Of a DNA stretch of 64,000 bases, positions 31,676-45,226 are shown one piece after another (the first letter of the stretch is position 1; the number at the start of each line of letters is the position of its first letter). Made by a program: the position numbers and the translations under genes. The notes under the pieces were generated by a model, which was not told where the DNA came from, did not search any database, and saw only the letters and a program-made list of their open reading frames with translations. The stretch comes from Schistocerca nitens (taxonomy: Eukaryota; Arthropoda; Insecta; Orthoptera; Acrididae). Location of the stretch: contig NC_064619.1 in the NCBI RefSeq assembly GCF_023898315.1, positions 500,374,594-500,438,593 on the forward strand, written 5' to 3'.

Positions 31676-31929
31676 CAGTTTGTGTAATTAGTGTAGCTTT
31701 TGTTTATTGCTAGCACATAATTATAGAGAGAATTTCCCTTGTAGTTGTAGTTTTTCATTGTTGTATAGTAAAACAGTTGTGGCATGCATGTAGATTTGCA
31801 GCAAGTATTTCGCAGCTGCGCTTGCAATTAACGAGATATTATTTTCAGTGCTACGTTACTGTGTTTTTTTTTATTTTTGCTCTTCAAATTGTGCTTTTCT
31901 GTGTTATCGTGTGAAATATTGTGACAATA

Positions 31930-34167
31930 ATGGCGTGTGAAAAACGTAATACTAGGCTCTAAAGTAAACTGAGAAACGACAGTGAAGACGAAAGCAGTGT
32001 GTTAGCGCCACCAAGTAATGAATTAACTAATGTTCAAAGTAGTAATTTGGTAATTGTACATAGGGAAATGGTGCGGGCTGCAAACAATGGTGTAGACAGT
32101 GAAACAATTAGTGAAGAGGGAAGCATTATCGATCGATCGGTCGGCAACAGCTTACTTCAGGAATCCGAAATGACAGGACACAATCTTGCAAATACTGTAG
32201 GTTCAGGTTTTGCGTCCTCACCGTTTTCTCAAATAAGTCAAGACACATTTTCTGCTTTTCAAACTGCGAATATTGCCGGTTCAGATGCATTGCCGAATAG
32301 CACTGAGGAACATGTTTCAGACACCAGTGCATTGTTATTACAATTGATGCAACAAATGGGACTAAAGCTTCAAAAGTTAGACACAATAGAACAAAATCGG
32401 AGACAAACACAGCAAAAGCTTCAAAAGTTAGACACCACACTTGAACAAACACGTGAAGATTTAACTACTGAATTACATAAAATCGAATCGAAATGTCAAA
32501 AAGTCTGTAATGACATAAAAACACAGATTTGTGAGCATTTTCGACCTATTTTTTCGCGGCATGAAAATGCATTACAGAATCACGAAGCAGCCATAAAAGA
32601 ACTGCAAACTATTGTTCATCAAAATCATGAGACCTTGCAAGCTAAAATTGACTCAGTTGCATCTACCGATTCGGTTATGCAACTTGCAAAAACTCAAGAA
32701 AAGTTAAAGGATACAGTAGATACTCTGAAAATTGGTTCAGAAAGACACATGGAGGAAATTAGTTCATTATCAGGGAAAGTAGTTGAACTTTCGGATCAGC
32801 TAAATAATTTATCTAAGAAGGTAGATGATAATCTGAATGACACAAAACTGGTAGTCTTTAATGACACAGAGGAGTATGAATAAATTAAGAAACTCAAACA
32901 AAATCAGAATCAAATTAATACGCAACACAAAAGAGAAATCCGGGAAGTACAAGATCAGTTGGCACAAGTAATACAAAAATTACGTATTTCAGAGGACACT
33001 CACGCTCCAATACGGGAAGAGGGACATAGAAATACTGAAAAGCCACAAAATTATAACACAGGGCATTTCGGAAATTATGAAAGAAATTGGCAATGTGCAC
33101 CGAATTTTGAGATGGAAGCGCTGACACGATGTAACAATGACCGATATGCTACTCGTCGACACGATGATTTTGACTACAAGCTGTTCATTACTACACGTAA
33201 ATTCAAAACATTTAAGAATTCTGACAACGACATTCATCCACAAGCATGGCTTCATCAATTCTCTCATTGTTTTCCTCCCAACTGGTCATTAGAGCACAGA
33301 TTACAATTTATGTGTGGTTACTTAGAGAATGAACCAGCTGTAAGAATGCGATCGGTCATTCACGATTGTCACAATGAAGGAGAATTTTATCAAGCCTTCC
33401 TCTCAGCGTATTGGTCTCAAGCCACACAAGACCGAGTAAAATATAGCATCATAATGATGAAACATTTCGAACAATCTGAATTTTCCAGTCTTGTGAAATA
33501 TTTTGAAGACATGTTGCACAAGAATCAGTACCTGTCAAACCCATACAGCCCCTCAGAACTCATCCGCATCAAACTACCTGAACATTTACGACATATTAGT
33601 TTGGGAGGCCGTTGCAAAGACGACATTGAAGCTTTTCAGGGACTCTTACAAGAATTAGAAATTGACACTGACAATCGTGGAACACGAAAACAGGAACACA
33701 ACAATTACAGGTCACATCCGTCGCAATTCCGCGATGAAAGAAATAATAACTGGACACGACAAGACTATTCTTACAATGTAAATCGTGACCAAAACAGGCA
33801 CCACTCGTATGACAACCGTTGGCAGAGTAAAAACAATTACAGAGAAAGGTCGCATTTCCATAGTAATGACTATCACAGAGACAATCAGAGAAACAGACAA
33901 TATTGGAACCAAAATAATTATTACCAAGGGAGACAGGATAACTTCAGATGCAACAGTTCAGCGCGCAGTTACGATTCCGGGAGAAATTCTCTACTACATG
34001 ACCGACAAACAAGAAACTACGTAAACTACCAACAAAACGACAGACCTGAATTCCATCAGAACTGGCGGTATTCAAACAGAGCAGGGCACTCTCGACAAGG
34101 TGAATTTGTAGAAGTTAGGTCTCCTAATCCCAGTAACGACGCGCGCCAACAAAGAAACAGACAATGA
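31930..34167 (+). pseudogene. gag-like structural gene with a long coiled coil
   Basis: One continuous frame from ATG 31930 to the TGA at 34165-34167, broken only by TAA codons at 31960 and 32881. The first half is a Leu/Gln/Lys heptad-type coiled coil (QLMQQMGLKLQKLDTIEQNR and similar, to about 32990). The second half has a capsid-like helical domain (HPQAWLHQFSHCFPPNWSLE, RLQFMCGYLENEPAVRMRSV, YFEDMLHKNQYLSNPYSPSE) and a C-terminal tail rich in Arg, Asn, Gln and Tyr that could bind RNA. No CCHC zinc knuckle is present. Gag proteins form the particle in which reverse transcription occurs. Just past the stop, a frame shifted by one base stays open to 34339. The frame preservation around only two stops suggests recent loss. 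Confidence 0.65.
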
Positions 34168-34339
34168 CTCGCACCGCCGGCAGCCACGTGCGCCTGCTGG
34201 CTCAGAGAAAAATAACATAAACGCTAACCTTGAGAAAAATCCCAGTATTCTTTACCGACGTATACGACATGATAATTCCGTTGAAGCTCGAGCTTTGCAT
34301 AGTAGAAGAGTAAAGGCTTGCACCACATTTCACATGTAA

Positions 34340-37300
34340 AACCGTTTATTGAAAGATAATCTGCTTTTTAACTTTGTCTTTGCCATAAAACTTTTCACTT
34401 TACATTACTAGTATGCTTTGTTAGACTTATAATCTGTTAACATGCAACAATGTTTGAGGTTAAATATCCAGTCAAGAACCAAGAAAAATTATTTAAACAG
34501 AAATTACGAATGCATTGTTATAGTGAGCAGATGACACAGTGTTGTTATTTGTACAGTCTTGCTTGTTAGTTCCACTATCACGTAACGAAAATAAAGATCA
34601 TATACTTAGAACATATACCGGCAACGCTAATGAGATTTTCATGCAACATTTTGGTTTACTTGAAAAGACATTCTTTATTTGAAGTACTTTCTGTGGAATT
34701 AAAGATGACTTAGCATTTGGTTTCTTTGACAGCTACACGATTATATCAGACGCTACTAATGAGTGACAATTTACAATGTTGATTTTGCGGTGTATCTGTT
34801 TTATATCTGCATAGTTTTTCTGAATTATTCTGGAAAGTAAAACATGTTTTAGTAGTAACTTTTGTGGTATAGCTACAATGAGACAGCCTTTTCCATAGCA
34901 CAACGGCAATAAGCGTAATAACTAAGATATCTATATGCAAAGCAATTCACTTCGTTTATTACGAGGTAAGTACATTGACTTCAGCAGAACTTTGCTTACA
35001 GAGGACGATAACTACGACACTTCCACACAATTACCTTACAACAAGACGCACATTTAGCGCTACAGGACACGCATTTGAGTGATTAATTTTGTACTTGAAC
35101 CATTTATTTTTCAAGATTTTTGAATTGCAAAGGTTTTCCGTGATACATTTCATTCCATTGCTGTAATCTGTAACACCTGAGGGTATAATTACATTAATCC
35201 TCAGGGGGGTACACGCTTACTTTGTGTACCATGTGTTTGGCAAACACAAGGAGCCCTAGCTAATATGGTATTTGCTTATACAACTTTACACATCGGTACC
35301 ATATTTCTGTAACACAGAATTACACAGATATCTGATTATTTGACAGAGAAACAAACATTCTTTTTCCTACGTCAGTGACACATGTTTACGCAATTACACA
35401 GTTGGATAACTTCACACTTATGAAATAGTATTTTGTCTGTACTTTGTGAACTGTTCATATTTTTTCGGAACCATTGTGATGCTATGAGAGCTTTGAATGA
35501 TGTATTTGGTATGGGATCATGATTTTTAAAGTACTTTTGAGGTAGATGACACTATTGAAATGAGCAGAGAATTTTTTTTAGGTTTTGAAATTATTGCAGA
35601 AAGCTACGACGTTTTTCAGATTTGACTGAGGTGTTATGATGTTATTTTTACGACGACGATGTGTATTATGCTGTTGAGGTATGTCTATGATCAATAAGAT
35701 GATGCTACCGTATATGAGGAATTTGATTATGCTACGTATTTCTTATGATGAAATATTGAAGAAGTGTCGACGAATATGTATATGTATAAAAAGGTAAGGA
35801 ATAATGAGTAGTGGTTAGGGACTCTGATTTGTGGAAAGGATGTTGGAAACCAAGAATCGTACTTTAAGAGTTATGAAATATGTGTAAATGCGTGAATGTA
35901 TCACCATGCCGGCGAAAATTTTTTGGACACTGTTATATTCATAAGATTTTGTTTCTACACATTTGCAACGCAAATTCTCGACCCGTAAAAAATTTTGTAT
36001 ATGAGACTGCCACTGTAGTGCAAACTGGTGTTGTAAATATTTCAGTAAGAAAGTTATGCGTGCCCACGACGCATTACGTGGGCAGCTGCGCGACAGTCGC
36101 CTGGAAAAAGGCCATTAGTGTGTGCGTTTCAGCGGCACAGGTAGAAAAAAAAAGGAGGCCATTATCCTCACTATTGACATTTCTTTGTAGAAAGCATCGC
36201 AAATACGACATGCTCAAACTTGAAAACATATGATTATACTGTGGAGCTCTTAATTTATGATATTTACTAAAATGCCTAATGAAATGATGAGAAACATTTT
36301 ACGTCTATTGTCTTTCTAGTTGAGAGTTTGCTCATTTTGTTTAATATCTAGTTTCTAGCTGCACTGCAGCATTGGTTAAAATAAAATTTTATGGATGTAC
36401 TAATATACATTTTTTATGCCTACAGATCCAGTAAATAATAACTTTAAAAAAATGAAGGAGCACAAAAAGACATTTCCCTTCACAGGACTTGCATACATAA
36501 TTTTCTTTTCAACTACTTGGTAATATTTTTCGTAGAATAAGTTGTGGTGCACCACTTTAATTACATAGACACTAAGATGTGACATAGGTATTAAACATGG
36601 CCATTTTAGTGTACTATTTTTTCTGATTGAGCTTTGTCATGTTTAGATATAAGTTATTGCATTTGCTGCTGCTGTTTGCCAGGCATAGTGCTACTAAATT
36701 TCACTTTACATTACTCTGTTAAGCCAGTTTTACTACGAATTTATTTTTCTTGTTTGCTGCGCATTGCCTTATATTAGTTGTAATATTGCATTTGCTTTGC
36801 TAATTTATGCTGCTTGCTTTGCCATTTGTATTTTTTATCATTGCTGTTTGTGTTAATTGTTTTGTGCTGCTGCATTGCCTCGTTCCTTAGTTTAGCATCT
36901 GAGCTCAGTAGATTTAAGTTAGCTTAAGAGGGGTAGACTATATAAGAGAATGAGTTGCGATGAATTGGAAGAAATGCATTGAGAAGTTTTACAAAAAAAA
37001 GTACAGAGAGCAGGTATAGATAGCACTTTTTGAAATAATTAAGAACGAAGGGAGATCTCCAAGAAGTAAAGAAAGTTTTGTTTGCAAGATACTGCAGTAA
37101 AACAAACCCTGTCCTTTCCCTTTCTGTTATTCCGCTATGTGTTTGTGTACTCTTGTATATTTTTGTTTTTCCTGTCTTTATGTGTTTAGCTGATGAGAGC
37201 TATGTTGTAGAATTTTTCTAATACTATGTTATTTACTTTGTAAAGATGTTTAGACATTATTTATTCTGTTTTGTTGCTCACATGTGAAGGTTGATGTTTC

Positions 37301-37832
37301 AAAAGTTCTTCTGATCTTTATGTATGTACTTATGTCATAATTCCTGTAAAACTGATGTATATGTATATTACTATTCTTTTGTAAAGCCTGTTTTACTACA
37401 AATGTTATCTGTATTGTTACGTTCTTTAATGATGTATTTTGTACCTTTGTTATTGTATTCTTATGTTATAAAATTGTAATTGACACCTGTTCATCAAATT
37501 AAGTAACTTGTAAGTTACATTTCACTGCACACGTTTCTGTTGGTCATAGTATATGGACAATATGTGAGAAGTAGGGACTGAGTGTTTGCACGTGTGTTAA
37601 TAATTCAGCAAGGGACTGGATAACAGCATTGCTGGTTCTAAGGACATTTCAAACAAATTTTTTGTGAGTGGACATGTGGTGGTTTATGTACTTGCTATAT
37701 AGTACAAGACTCTTCGATGTTGATTGTTCACCTGCTCAGTCGCAACAGATGGCTGCTAGTCATCTCTACAGGGACTACAGTGGGTCTAAACCTTTTATGA
37801 CTCACCAACACCATTATTTCTACAAGGACTAC
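34340..37832 (+). other. Long non-coding interior of the LTR element
   Basis: About 3.5 kb, AT-rich, with no frame above 117 codons and no pol motif. It may be a long 3' UTR, or what remains after loss of pol and of the first about 287 bp of the 3' LTR. A direct polypurine tract next to a 3' LTR start cannot be seen, consistent with a deletion ending at 37832. Confidence 0.5.
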
Positions 37833-38088
37833 AACTATGCCTATCAGTAGTTAGTGCCTTCCGTAGTTTGAATCTTTTATTTAGCTGGCAGTAGTGGCGC
37901 TCGCTGTATTGCAGTAGTTCGAGTAACGAAGATTTTTGTGAGGTAAGTGATTTGTGAAACGTATAGGTTAATGTTAGTCAGGGCCATTCTTTTGTAGGGA
38001 TTTTTGAAAGTCAGATTGCGTTGCGCTAAAAATACTGTGTGTCAGTTAAAGCACAGTCTGGTATAAATTTTTCTAAGGGGACGTTTCA
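37833..38088 (+). repeat. Truncated 3' LTR
   Basis: 256 bp collinear with 31008-31263 and ending in the same GGGGACGTTTCA. About nine mismatches by eye (near 3.5 percent). The left part of the LTR is missing; homology starts abruptly at AACTATGCCTATCAG. Confidence 0.8.
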
Positions 38089-38468
38089 ATGGCGCCGACG
38101 CTAGCTGGTGAGGCGCTTATATTCTATTCGTACAGGAGCCGCTCCTGTCGTGGTGCGGCGCTAGTCAGCGTACTATTGGATGACTTCGCCTCACCGCCTT
38201 CTCTGATGTTACGTTCCAGGCAGACATGCCGGCGCGTGATGTTACGCCGGAACACTGTGATCTGGTGACTGTGGTGGCCAAGGGAGATGTGATAATTCTT
38301 CCTCGTGCTCATAAAACCAGTCCTGGATGATCCGAGCTGTGTGAACAGGGACCCTGTCGTCTTGGAACATAGCAACACCCTTTGACCATAAATATAATAG
38401 ACTGGCCCTGACGTCATTTTTGTGGCTCCAACATCTCTAGGCTGAAGTCACGTGAATGTTGGCAAAAC

Positions 38469-39148
<680 letters not shown>

Positions 39149-39253
39149 TAAAATATTATGTTAGAATAGAACTGCAGCACGTTACGTTAAGTGCCATTTC
39201 GGACATGCTTTGCCCTCAAATTATACCTCAAAACGTGCATTTTTTTTTTACAG

Positions 39254-39510
39254 TGACGTTATGCGATATGGAAACGAACACCCCGAAAAACAAAAGTTTC
39301 AGGTATGTTGGGGACTTTTCGAATAGCGATTTGTGTACTCCTGGCATAGCAGAAAAAGTGGTAGATATGTCAAGAGGGCAGATTAGCATCAAAGCCAGGA
39401 AGTTAAAGAACTTGCAGCGGTCATCTCGTGGGATGAAGAAGAAAGTCTTGTCTTTGAAATCTTTGATAAATAATCTTGAAAATAATCTTGTTATAAATGA
39501 ATGGGGAAAA
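39254..39510 (+). pseudogene. Coiled-coil exon of the THAP element
   Basis: After a T-rich tract and an ACAG acceptor, the frame reads FRYVGDFSNSDLCTPGIAEK, then SIKARKLKNLQRSSRGMKKK and VLSLKSLINNLENNLVI. THAP9/P-type proteins have a leucine-rich coiled coil just after the THAP domain used for multimer formation. The frame then runs into the right terminal repeat; the RNase-H-like catalytic region is missing. Confidence 0.55.
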
Positions 39511-40274
39511 TACGATACAAACATAGGATGGCAGACCGCTGATTTGAAATCCCGCCACGTTTTACCAACAGTCACGTGGTTTATGTTGGAGCCACACCAG
39601 CCCTATAACTTCTGCACAGCAAGGCCAGTCTACTAGTATCTATGGTCGAAGGCAACACCACTGTCGAATACACTATGGCGTTAACTTGATCAGCTAATGT
39701 GGTCACTTAATCCTTAGCAGTAATATGACCTTGTGATCATGAGGACCATGGAATACCACGATATGGCTGCCCTAATCATCACCGAACCCTCGTCATCTTT
39801 CAGTCTTGGGATGTAAACTCGGTCAGAAGTTGGGAACAGTGTGAAACAACACACATCCGATTAATTGACGTTTTTCCACTGGTCCTCAGTCCACGTTATG
39901 TCTCCGACGCCACGTTTTACTATTAAGGGCACTTGCAACACCGATGAGCGGTGTTTGAATTCCAGATCGCCCTGCGATCCTCTGTCTCTAGAGTAGTGTT
40001 TGGAGTTGACAGCGTTCGCGAGAGCGACATTCTGTGAATTTTGCAGCTGTTATCCTCTTGTTTTTCCTCACAATGGCCTTTAATAACCGTGCGCGACGAT
40101 CACTCGTCCCCCTTCTTCGCCCGCATTGTGAGTCAGTGACGTAAAAGTTCGATGCGGTGCCTCTTGAAACACCATACTCTTTAGCTAACTTGGTTACGGG
40201 AGCACGCGCCATACGAGCACCTACAATCTTCCCACGTTCGAATTCATTTAACTTCTACATAATGCACTCATAAC

Positions 40275-41236
40275 TACACAGAATGCAGTACTGACCACTA
40301 CTGTTTCTTACAAACACATTGACGAAATTGTACAGGTCCCTTTAGTGGTCAAATACAACACCGCAACCTGCCGGTTTGGCTAGCATCTGCATTTATGTTT
40401 CAGTACGCATTTTTCGTGCTAGGTGACGTATTATGGGCATTACTGTCTGCCTTATCAGTTTAAAATATTATTAATTCTTTCGTATAATGTTGTCAGATAT
40501 TCATAAATATTTAATCAGAGCTCTGTATTTTTTGGGATTTTACATGTTCTATGTCTAATTTAAAGTTATTTGCTTTCATGCTTTTATTATCGTGTGTTCT
40601 TTATTCTTTTCTACGGTTTAAACTTTGTACTTACGATGTATGGGCTGTATACTGCGTTCCTTGTTTTCCTTGGGTTAGTGCAGGTTTTAAAAAATAAAAT
40701 AATATTTCCCTGGAGTAAAAAGTTTCACGGGTTGACAAGTTCCACTCCCATCTCCTCGGTTTCCGTAGTTCTATATGGACAGTTATGTGATAAAAGATGT
40801 TCTGAAAACGTTGAATCGGGATTTCCTAGTCTCCAGCTTATCTCGTATTCCGATAAAGGAATTCCCACACCTCCACCTCCTCCGCACATATACTTTTCCA
40901 CAGTGCTTGCTAACTACAGACTTGTATTTTACAATAACAGCAGCATATCTAAATTATTATTTAATAGTAAAGATACATTTCAACCTTCGGCACTGAGTGC
41001 TGAGTATAAAATCACACGCATCTTGAATCTTCGTGAGTAGGCCTAACATATGTGCAAGTCGCACGTCACTTTATCAGTGTTTTCGTCATTCAGTTGTCAC
41101 CTGAGTCTAAGAAGCCGAAAGCCGATTCGTGACCAAATACACAATAACGAACGTTGACACAATTCAACAGCTGCACTTGAAAATTTATGACAAAAAATAA
41201 AAACACCTACAGACGTCCTTATGATTTTATTTTATT
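40275..41236. other. Unassigned region
   Basis: The 156-codon frame at 40570-41040 has no motif, no codon-use support and overlaps other frames; I do not call it a gene. Confidence 0.4.
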
Positions 41237-41240
41237 TTGT

Positions 41241-41279
41241 CGCTACCAGTTTCTACGCTTCATTGCATCATCTTCGGGC
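41241..41279 (-). other. Hammerhead-like / conserved 3' module
   Basis: Minus strand CCCGAAGATGATG ... GTAGAAACTGGTAGCGAC followed by AAAATAAAATAAAA. The same module with a GAAACTGGTAG end and AAAATAA tail is at 24193-24237. It is the 3' end of a retroposon family; the spacing of a CUGANGA-like and a GAAA block recalls a decayed hammerhead. Confidence 0.35.
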
Positions 41280-41649
41280 TGTTTTGATGCGGTACACGTT
41301 GACACGATCCCCTTGCGTAACCCATCAGTTGCCAGCCTTACTGGACACGCAGATAATGTGTCAGCACTCCAACCATCAACTGCCAAAATTTGTGGTCGGA
41401 CTGCGACTCGAAACCCGTTTCTCTGTACCTCGCGAGAGGTCATTTTGACCATCTCGGTCATCATGACACGCTTCCTGTTCGACTCAAACTCTTAAGTGCT
41501 GCTCATCAATGATAATGTGACCCTGCTCATTTTCCCCCGTTGGTTGCAGCCTCACTGTATTCCTGCAAGGGGACGAACGACCACACGCATTCGCAATGAA
41601 ATAGTCGTATGCCCGTCGAGGAGTGTCTATGCAGTTAGAGAGATCTGGA

Positions 41650-41745
41650 TGTCAGAGGCGGCCAAGGCGACCGCTCACGAGAAATGGAGAATCCGGGGTC
41701 GAGTCCCAGCACGGTCACAAATTTTCAAGTCCAGCTGCTGAAATG
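41650..41745 (+). mobile_element. Possible tRNA-derived SINE head
   Basis: GCGGCCAAGGCGACCGCTCA and GGGGTCGAGTCCCAGC resemble A and B boxes at tRNA spacing, followed by CACAAATTTTCAAG. No target duplication seen. Confidence 0.4.
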
Positions 41746-41798
41746 TCTGAACACCAATAGCAGCTATGTCATACAAATTTCTCCTTAGTTATGAATAT

Positions 41799-42049
41799 GA
41801 AATGAAATGATCGTATGGCAGGGTTGGCCGGGAGGCCCCTTGCGGGGAAGTTCGGCCGCCGTATTGCAAGTCCTTTTTAATTGACGCCACTTCGGCGACT
41901 TGCAAGTCAATGATGATGAAATGATGATGAAGAACACACAACACCCAGTCATCACGAGGTAGAGAAAATCCCTGACCCCGCCGGGAATCGAACCCGGGAC
42001 CCCGTGCGCAGGAAGCGAGAACGCTACCGCAGGACCACGAGCTGCGGAC
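41799..42049 (-). mobile_element. SINE-C copy (SINE-B head, different tail)
   Basis: The head is that of SINE-B: GTGGTCCTGCGGTAGCG, B box GGTTCGATTCCCGG, then a GGGATTTTCTCTACCTCG block and GGGTGTTGTGTG. At that hinge the tail switches to TTCTTCATCATCATTTC, TTGCAAGTCGCCGAAGTGG and GGCCTCCCGGCCAACC. A 12-bp target duplication, AGTTATGAATAT, lies at 41787-41798 and 42050-42061. Confidence 0.9.
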
Positions 42050-42094
42050 AGTTATGAATATAAAAGCTTCTTTCGGAGATGTGCAAAATAACAC

Positions 42095-42440
42095 TCACAT
42101 AATTGCACAAATAAACAAACGCGAGAGCGTTACAAATCTCATAGAAAGTTTGAATTGGGACACACTTGCAGATAGATGACGTGCCAAACAGAAGGGGCTG
42201 CTCACTAAATTCCGAAATCCAATCTTCGCCGAGGATGTAGAGCATATATTATTACCACCAACTTTCAAATCGCGTAATGATCATCATTCATAGGTAAGGG
42301 AAATAAGAGCTCGTAATGAGGCGTTCAGACAGTCGTTTTTCCCTCGCGCGATCCGCGAGTGGAACAGCGGAAAGGAGGGGAATTGTGCCCTCCGCCACAC
42401 ACCGCTTGGTGGCTAGCGTAGTATATATGTAGATGTAGAT
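42095..42440 (+). pseudogene. CR1-like LINE 3' end
   Basis: Plus-strand C-terminal blocks in one mostly open frame: NKRESVTNLIESLNWDTLAD, KQKGLLTKFRNPIFAEDVEH, LPPTFKSRNDHH, VREIRARNEAFRQSFFPRAI, REWNSG. Ends in the family's GTAGATGTAGATG 3' terminal repeat. 5' truncated. Confidence 0.75.
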
Positions 42441-42737
42441 GTGGATTTTGAGAACATAAGAAAAGCTTTTCCTATTTAATATAGTTGTTATGATCTGTCG
42501 AGCCATAGAGAAAGTTCAGTTAATATAATTATTCTCGTGATGGATAACTGTTGTCGTCATGGTAGCTACAATAGACGTTTCGCAAGAACGGGATGTCGAC
42601 AGATCTTGCGCTAGACATTGTCGTGATAGAGTGGTGGAAAAGACAAGTATATTTGGTCGTTACAACATCATCTACATCTACATGACTACTCTGCAATTCA
42701 CATTTAAGTGCTTGGCAGAGGGTTCATCGAACCACAA

Positions 42738-43088
42738 TCATACTATCTCTCTACCATTCCACTCCCGAACAGCGCGCGGGAAAAACGAACACTTAAACCT
42801 TTCTGTTCGAGCTCTGATTTCTCTTATTTTATTTTGATGATCATTACTACCTATGTAGGTTGGGCTCAACAAAATATTTTCGCATTCGGAAGAGAAACTT
42901 GTCGACTGAAATTTCGTAAATAGATCTCGCCGCGACGAAAAACTTCGTTGCTTTAATGACTTCCATCCCAATTCGAGTATCATATCTGCCACACTCTCTC
43001 CCCTATTACGTGATAATACAAAAAGAGCTTCCCTTTTTTGCACCCTTTCGATGTCCTCCGTCAATCCCACCTGGTAAGGATCCCACAC
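42738..43088 (-). pseudogene. C-terminal tail of the CR1-like ORF2
   Basis: MWDPYQVGLTEDIERVQKRE and REIRARTERFKCSFFPRAVR; the last blocks before the 3' end of CR1/Jockey-type ORF2. Follows the RT frame after one frameshift. Confidence 0.75.
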
Positions 43089-43102
43089 CGCGCACCAATA
43101 TT

Positions 43103-44839
43103 CTAACAGAGGACGAACGTGTAAGTTGTCTCTTTAGTGGACTTGTTGCATCTTCTAAGTGTTCTGCCAATGAAACTCAACCTTTGGCTCGCCTTCCCCA
43201 CAATATTATCTATGTGGTCTTTCCAACTGAAGTTCTTCGTAATTTTAACACCCAGGTACTTAGTTGAATTGACAGCCTTGAGAATTGTACTATTTATCGA
43301 GTAATCGAATTCCAACGGATTTCTTTTGGAACTCATGTGGATCACCTCACACTTTTCGTTATTTAGCGTCAACTGCCAGCTGCCACACCATACAGCAATC
43401 TTTTCTAAATCGCTTTGCAACTGATACTGGTCTTCGGATGACCTTACTAGATGGTAAATTACAGCATCATCTGCGAACAACGTAAGAGAACTGCTCAGAT
43501 TGTCACCCAGGTCATTTATATAGAACAGGAACAGCAGAGATCCCAGGACGCTTCCCTGGGGAACACCTGATATCACTTCAGTTTTACTCGATGATTTGCC
43601 GTCTATTACTACGAACTGCGACCTTCCTGACAGGAAGTCACGAATCCAGTCGCGCAACAGAGACAATACCCCGTAGGCCCGCAGCTTGATTAGAAGTCGC
43701 TTGTGAGGAACGGTGTCAAAAGATTTCCGGAAATCCAGAAATACGAAATCAACCTGAGATCCCCTGTCGATAGCGGCCATTACTTCGTACGAATAAAGAG
43801 CTAGCTGCGTTGCACAAGAACGATGTTTTCTGAAACCATGCTGATTACGTAACAATAAATCGTTCTCTTCGAGGTGATTCATAATGTTTGAATACAGTAT
43901 ATGCTCCAAAACCCAACTGCAAACCGACGTCAATGATATAGGTCTGTAGTTCGATGGATTACTCCTACTACCCTTCTTAAACACTGGTGCGACCTGCGCA
44001 GTTTTCGAATCTGTAGGTACAGATCTATCGGTGAGCGAGCGGTTGTATATGATTGCGAAGAAGGGAGCTATTGTATCAGCGTAATCTGAAAAGAACCTAA
44101 TCGGTATACAATCTGGACCTGAAGACTTGCCCGTATCAAGCGATTTGAGTTGCTTCGCAACCCCTAAGGTATCTACTTCTAAGAAACTCATGCTAGCAGC
44201 TGTTCGTGTTTCAAATTCTGAAATATTCCGTTCGTCTTCTCTGGTGAAGGAATTTCGGAAAACTGCGTTCAATAACTCCACTTTAGCGGCACACTCGTCG
44301 GTAATAGTACCATCGGCACTGCGCAGCGAGGGTATTGACTGCGTCTTGCCGCTTGTGTACTTTACATACGACCAGAATTTCTTCGGATTTTCTACCAAAT
44401 TTCGAGACAATGTTTCGTTGTGGAACCTATTAAAGGCATCTCGCATTGAAGTCCGTGCCAAATTTCGCGCGTCTGTAAATTTTAGCCAATCTTCGGGATT
44501 TCGCGTTCTTCTGAACTTCGCATGCTTTTTCCGTTGCCTCTGCAACAGCGTTCGGACCTGTTTTGTGTACCATTGGGGATCAGTTCCATCTCTTACCAAT
44601 TTATGAGGTATGAATATCTCAATTTCTGTTGCTACTATATCTCTGAATTTGAACCACATCTCGTCTACATTTGCATAGTCAGTTCGGAAGGATTGGAGAG
44701 TGTCTCTTAGGAAGGCTTCTAGTGACACTTTATCCGATTTTTTAAATAAAATTATTTTGCGTTTGTTTCTGGTGGATTTGGAAGAAACGGTATTGAGCCT
44801 AGCTACAAAGACGTGATCACTAATCCCTGTATCAGTCAT
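43103..44839 (-). pseudogene. CR1-like reverse transcriptase, long open frame
   Basis: A 578-codon open frame. It begins in the end of the endonuclease (TDTGISDHVFVARLNT, with the catalytic SDH), has a linker, then RT blocks: KSSGPDCIPIRFF, APVFKKGSRSNPSNYRPISL, NQHGFRKHRSCATQLALYSY, VFLDFRKSFDTVPHKRLL (motif A), GVPQGSVLGSLLFLFYINDL (motif B), LTLFADDAVIYH (motif C, the Asp pair) and YLGVKITKNFSWKDHI. All core polymerase residues are present. It ends at a frameshift in the thumb/tail. It is the best-preserved RT in the window, so the element is relatively recent. Confidence 0.85.
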
Positions 44840-45226
44840 GATGCTCTCTATTAGCTCTGGTTGTTTGTGGCTAATAGGTCAAGTGTGTTTTCGCAACCAT
44901 TTACAATTCGCGTGTGTTCGTGGACTAACTGCTCGAAATAATTTTCGGAGAAAGCATTTAGGACAATCTCGGAAGATTTTTTCTGCCTACCACCGGTTTT
45001 GAACAAGTATTTTTGCCAACATATAGAGGGAAGTTTGAAGTCCTCATCAACTATAGCCGTATGAGTGGGGTATTTATGTGTTACGAGACTCAAATTTTCT
45101 CTGAACTGTTAGCAACTATTTCATCGGAGTCTGGGGATCGGTAGAAGGAGCCAATTATTAACTTAGTTCGGCTGTTAAGTATAACCTCCACCCATACCAA
45201 TTCGCACGGAGAATCTACTTCGACTT

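Larger units (their letters stand above)
30721..38088 (+). mobile_element. LTR retrotransposon, gag-bearing, no recognisable pol
   Basis: Two direct repeats flank the element: 30721-31263 (543 bp, TG...CA) and 37833-38088 (256 bp, matching the last 256 bp of the first with about nine mismatches and no gaps). A primer-binding-like site follows the 5' LTR. A 4-bp candidate target duplication ATGG lies at 30717-30720 and 38089-38092. The internal part holds a gag-like gene (31930-34167), an RTE fragment (31321-31675) and about 3.5 kb without coding sequence. No protease, RT, RNase H or integrase is visible, so it is a non-autonomous or deleted copy. The flanks (Jockey relic left, Tc1 relic right) do not rejoin into one recognisable element, so a recombination origin is possible. 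Confidence 0.75.

Noticed and set aside
40570-41040. A 156-codon hydrophobic frame
   Set aside because: No domain, no splice context, and AT-rich composition makes chance membrane-like frames common.
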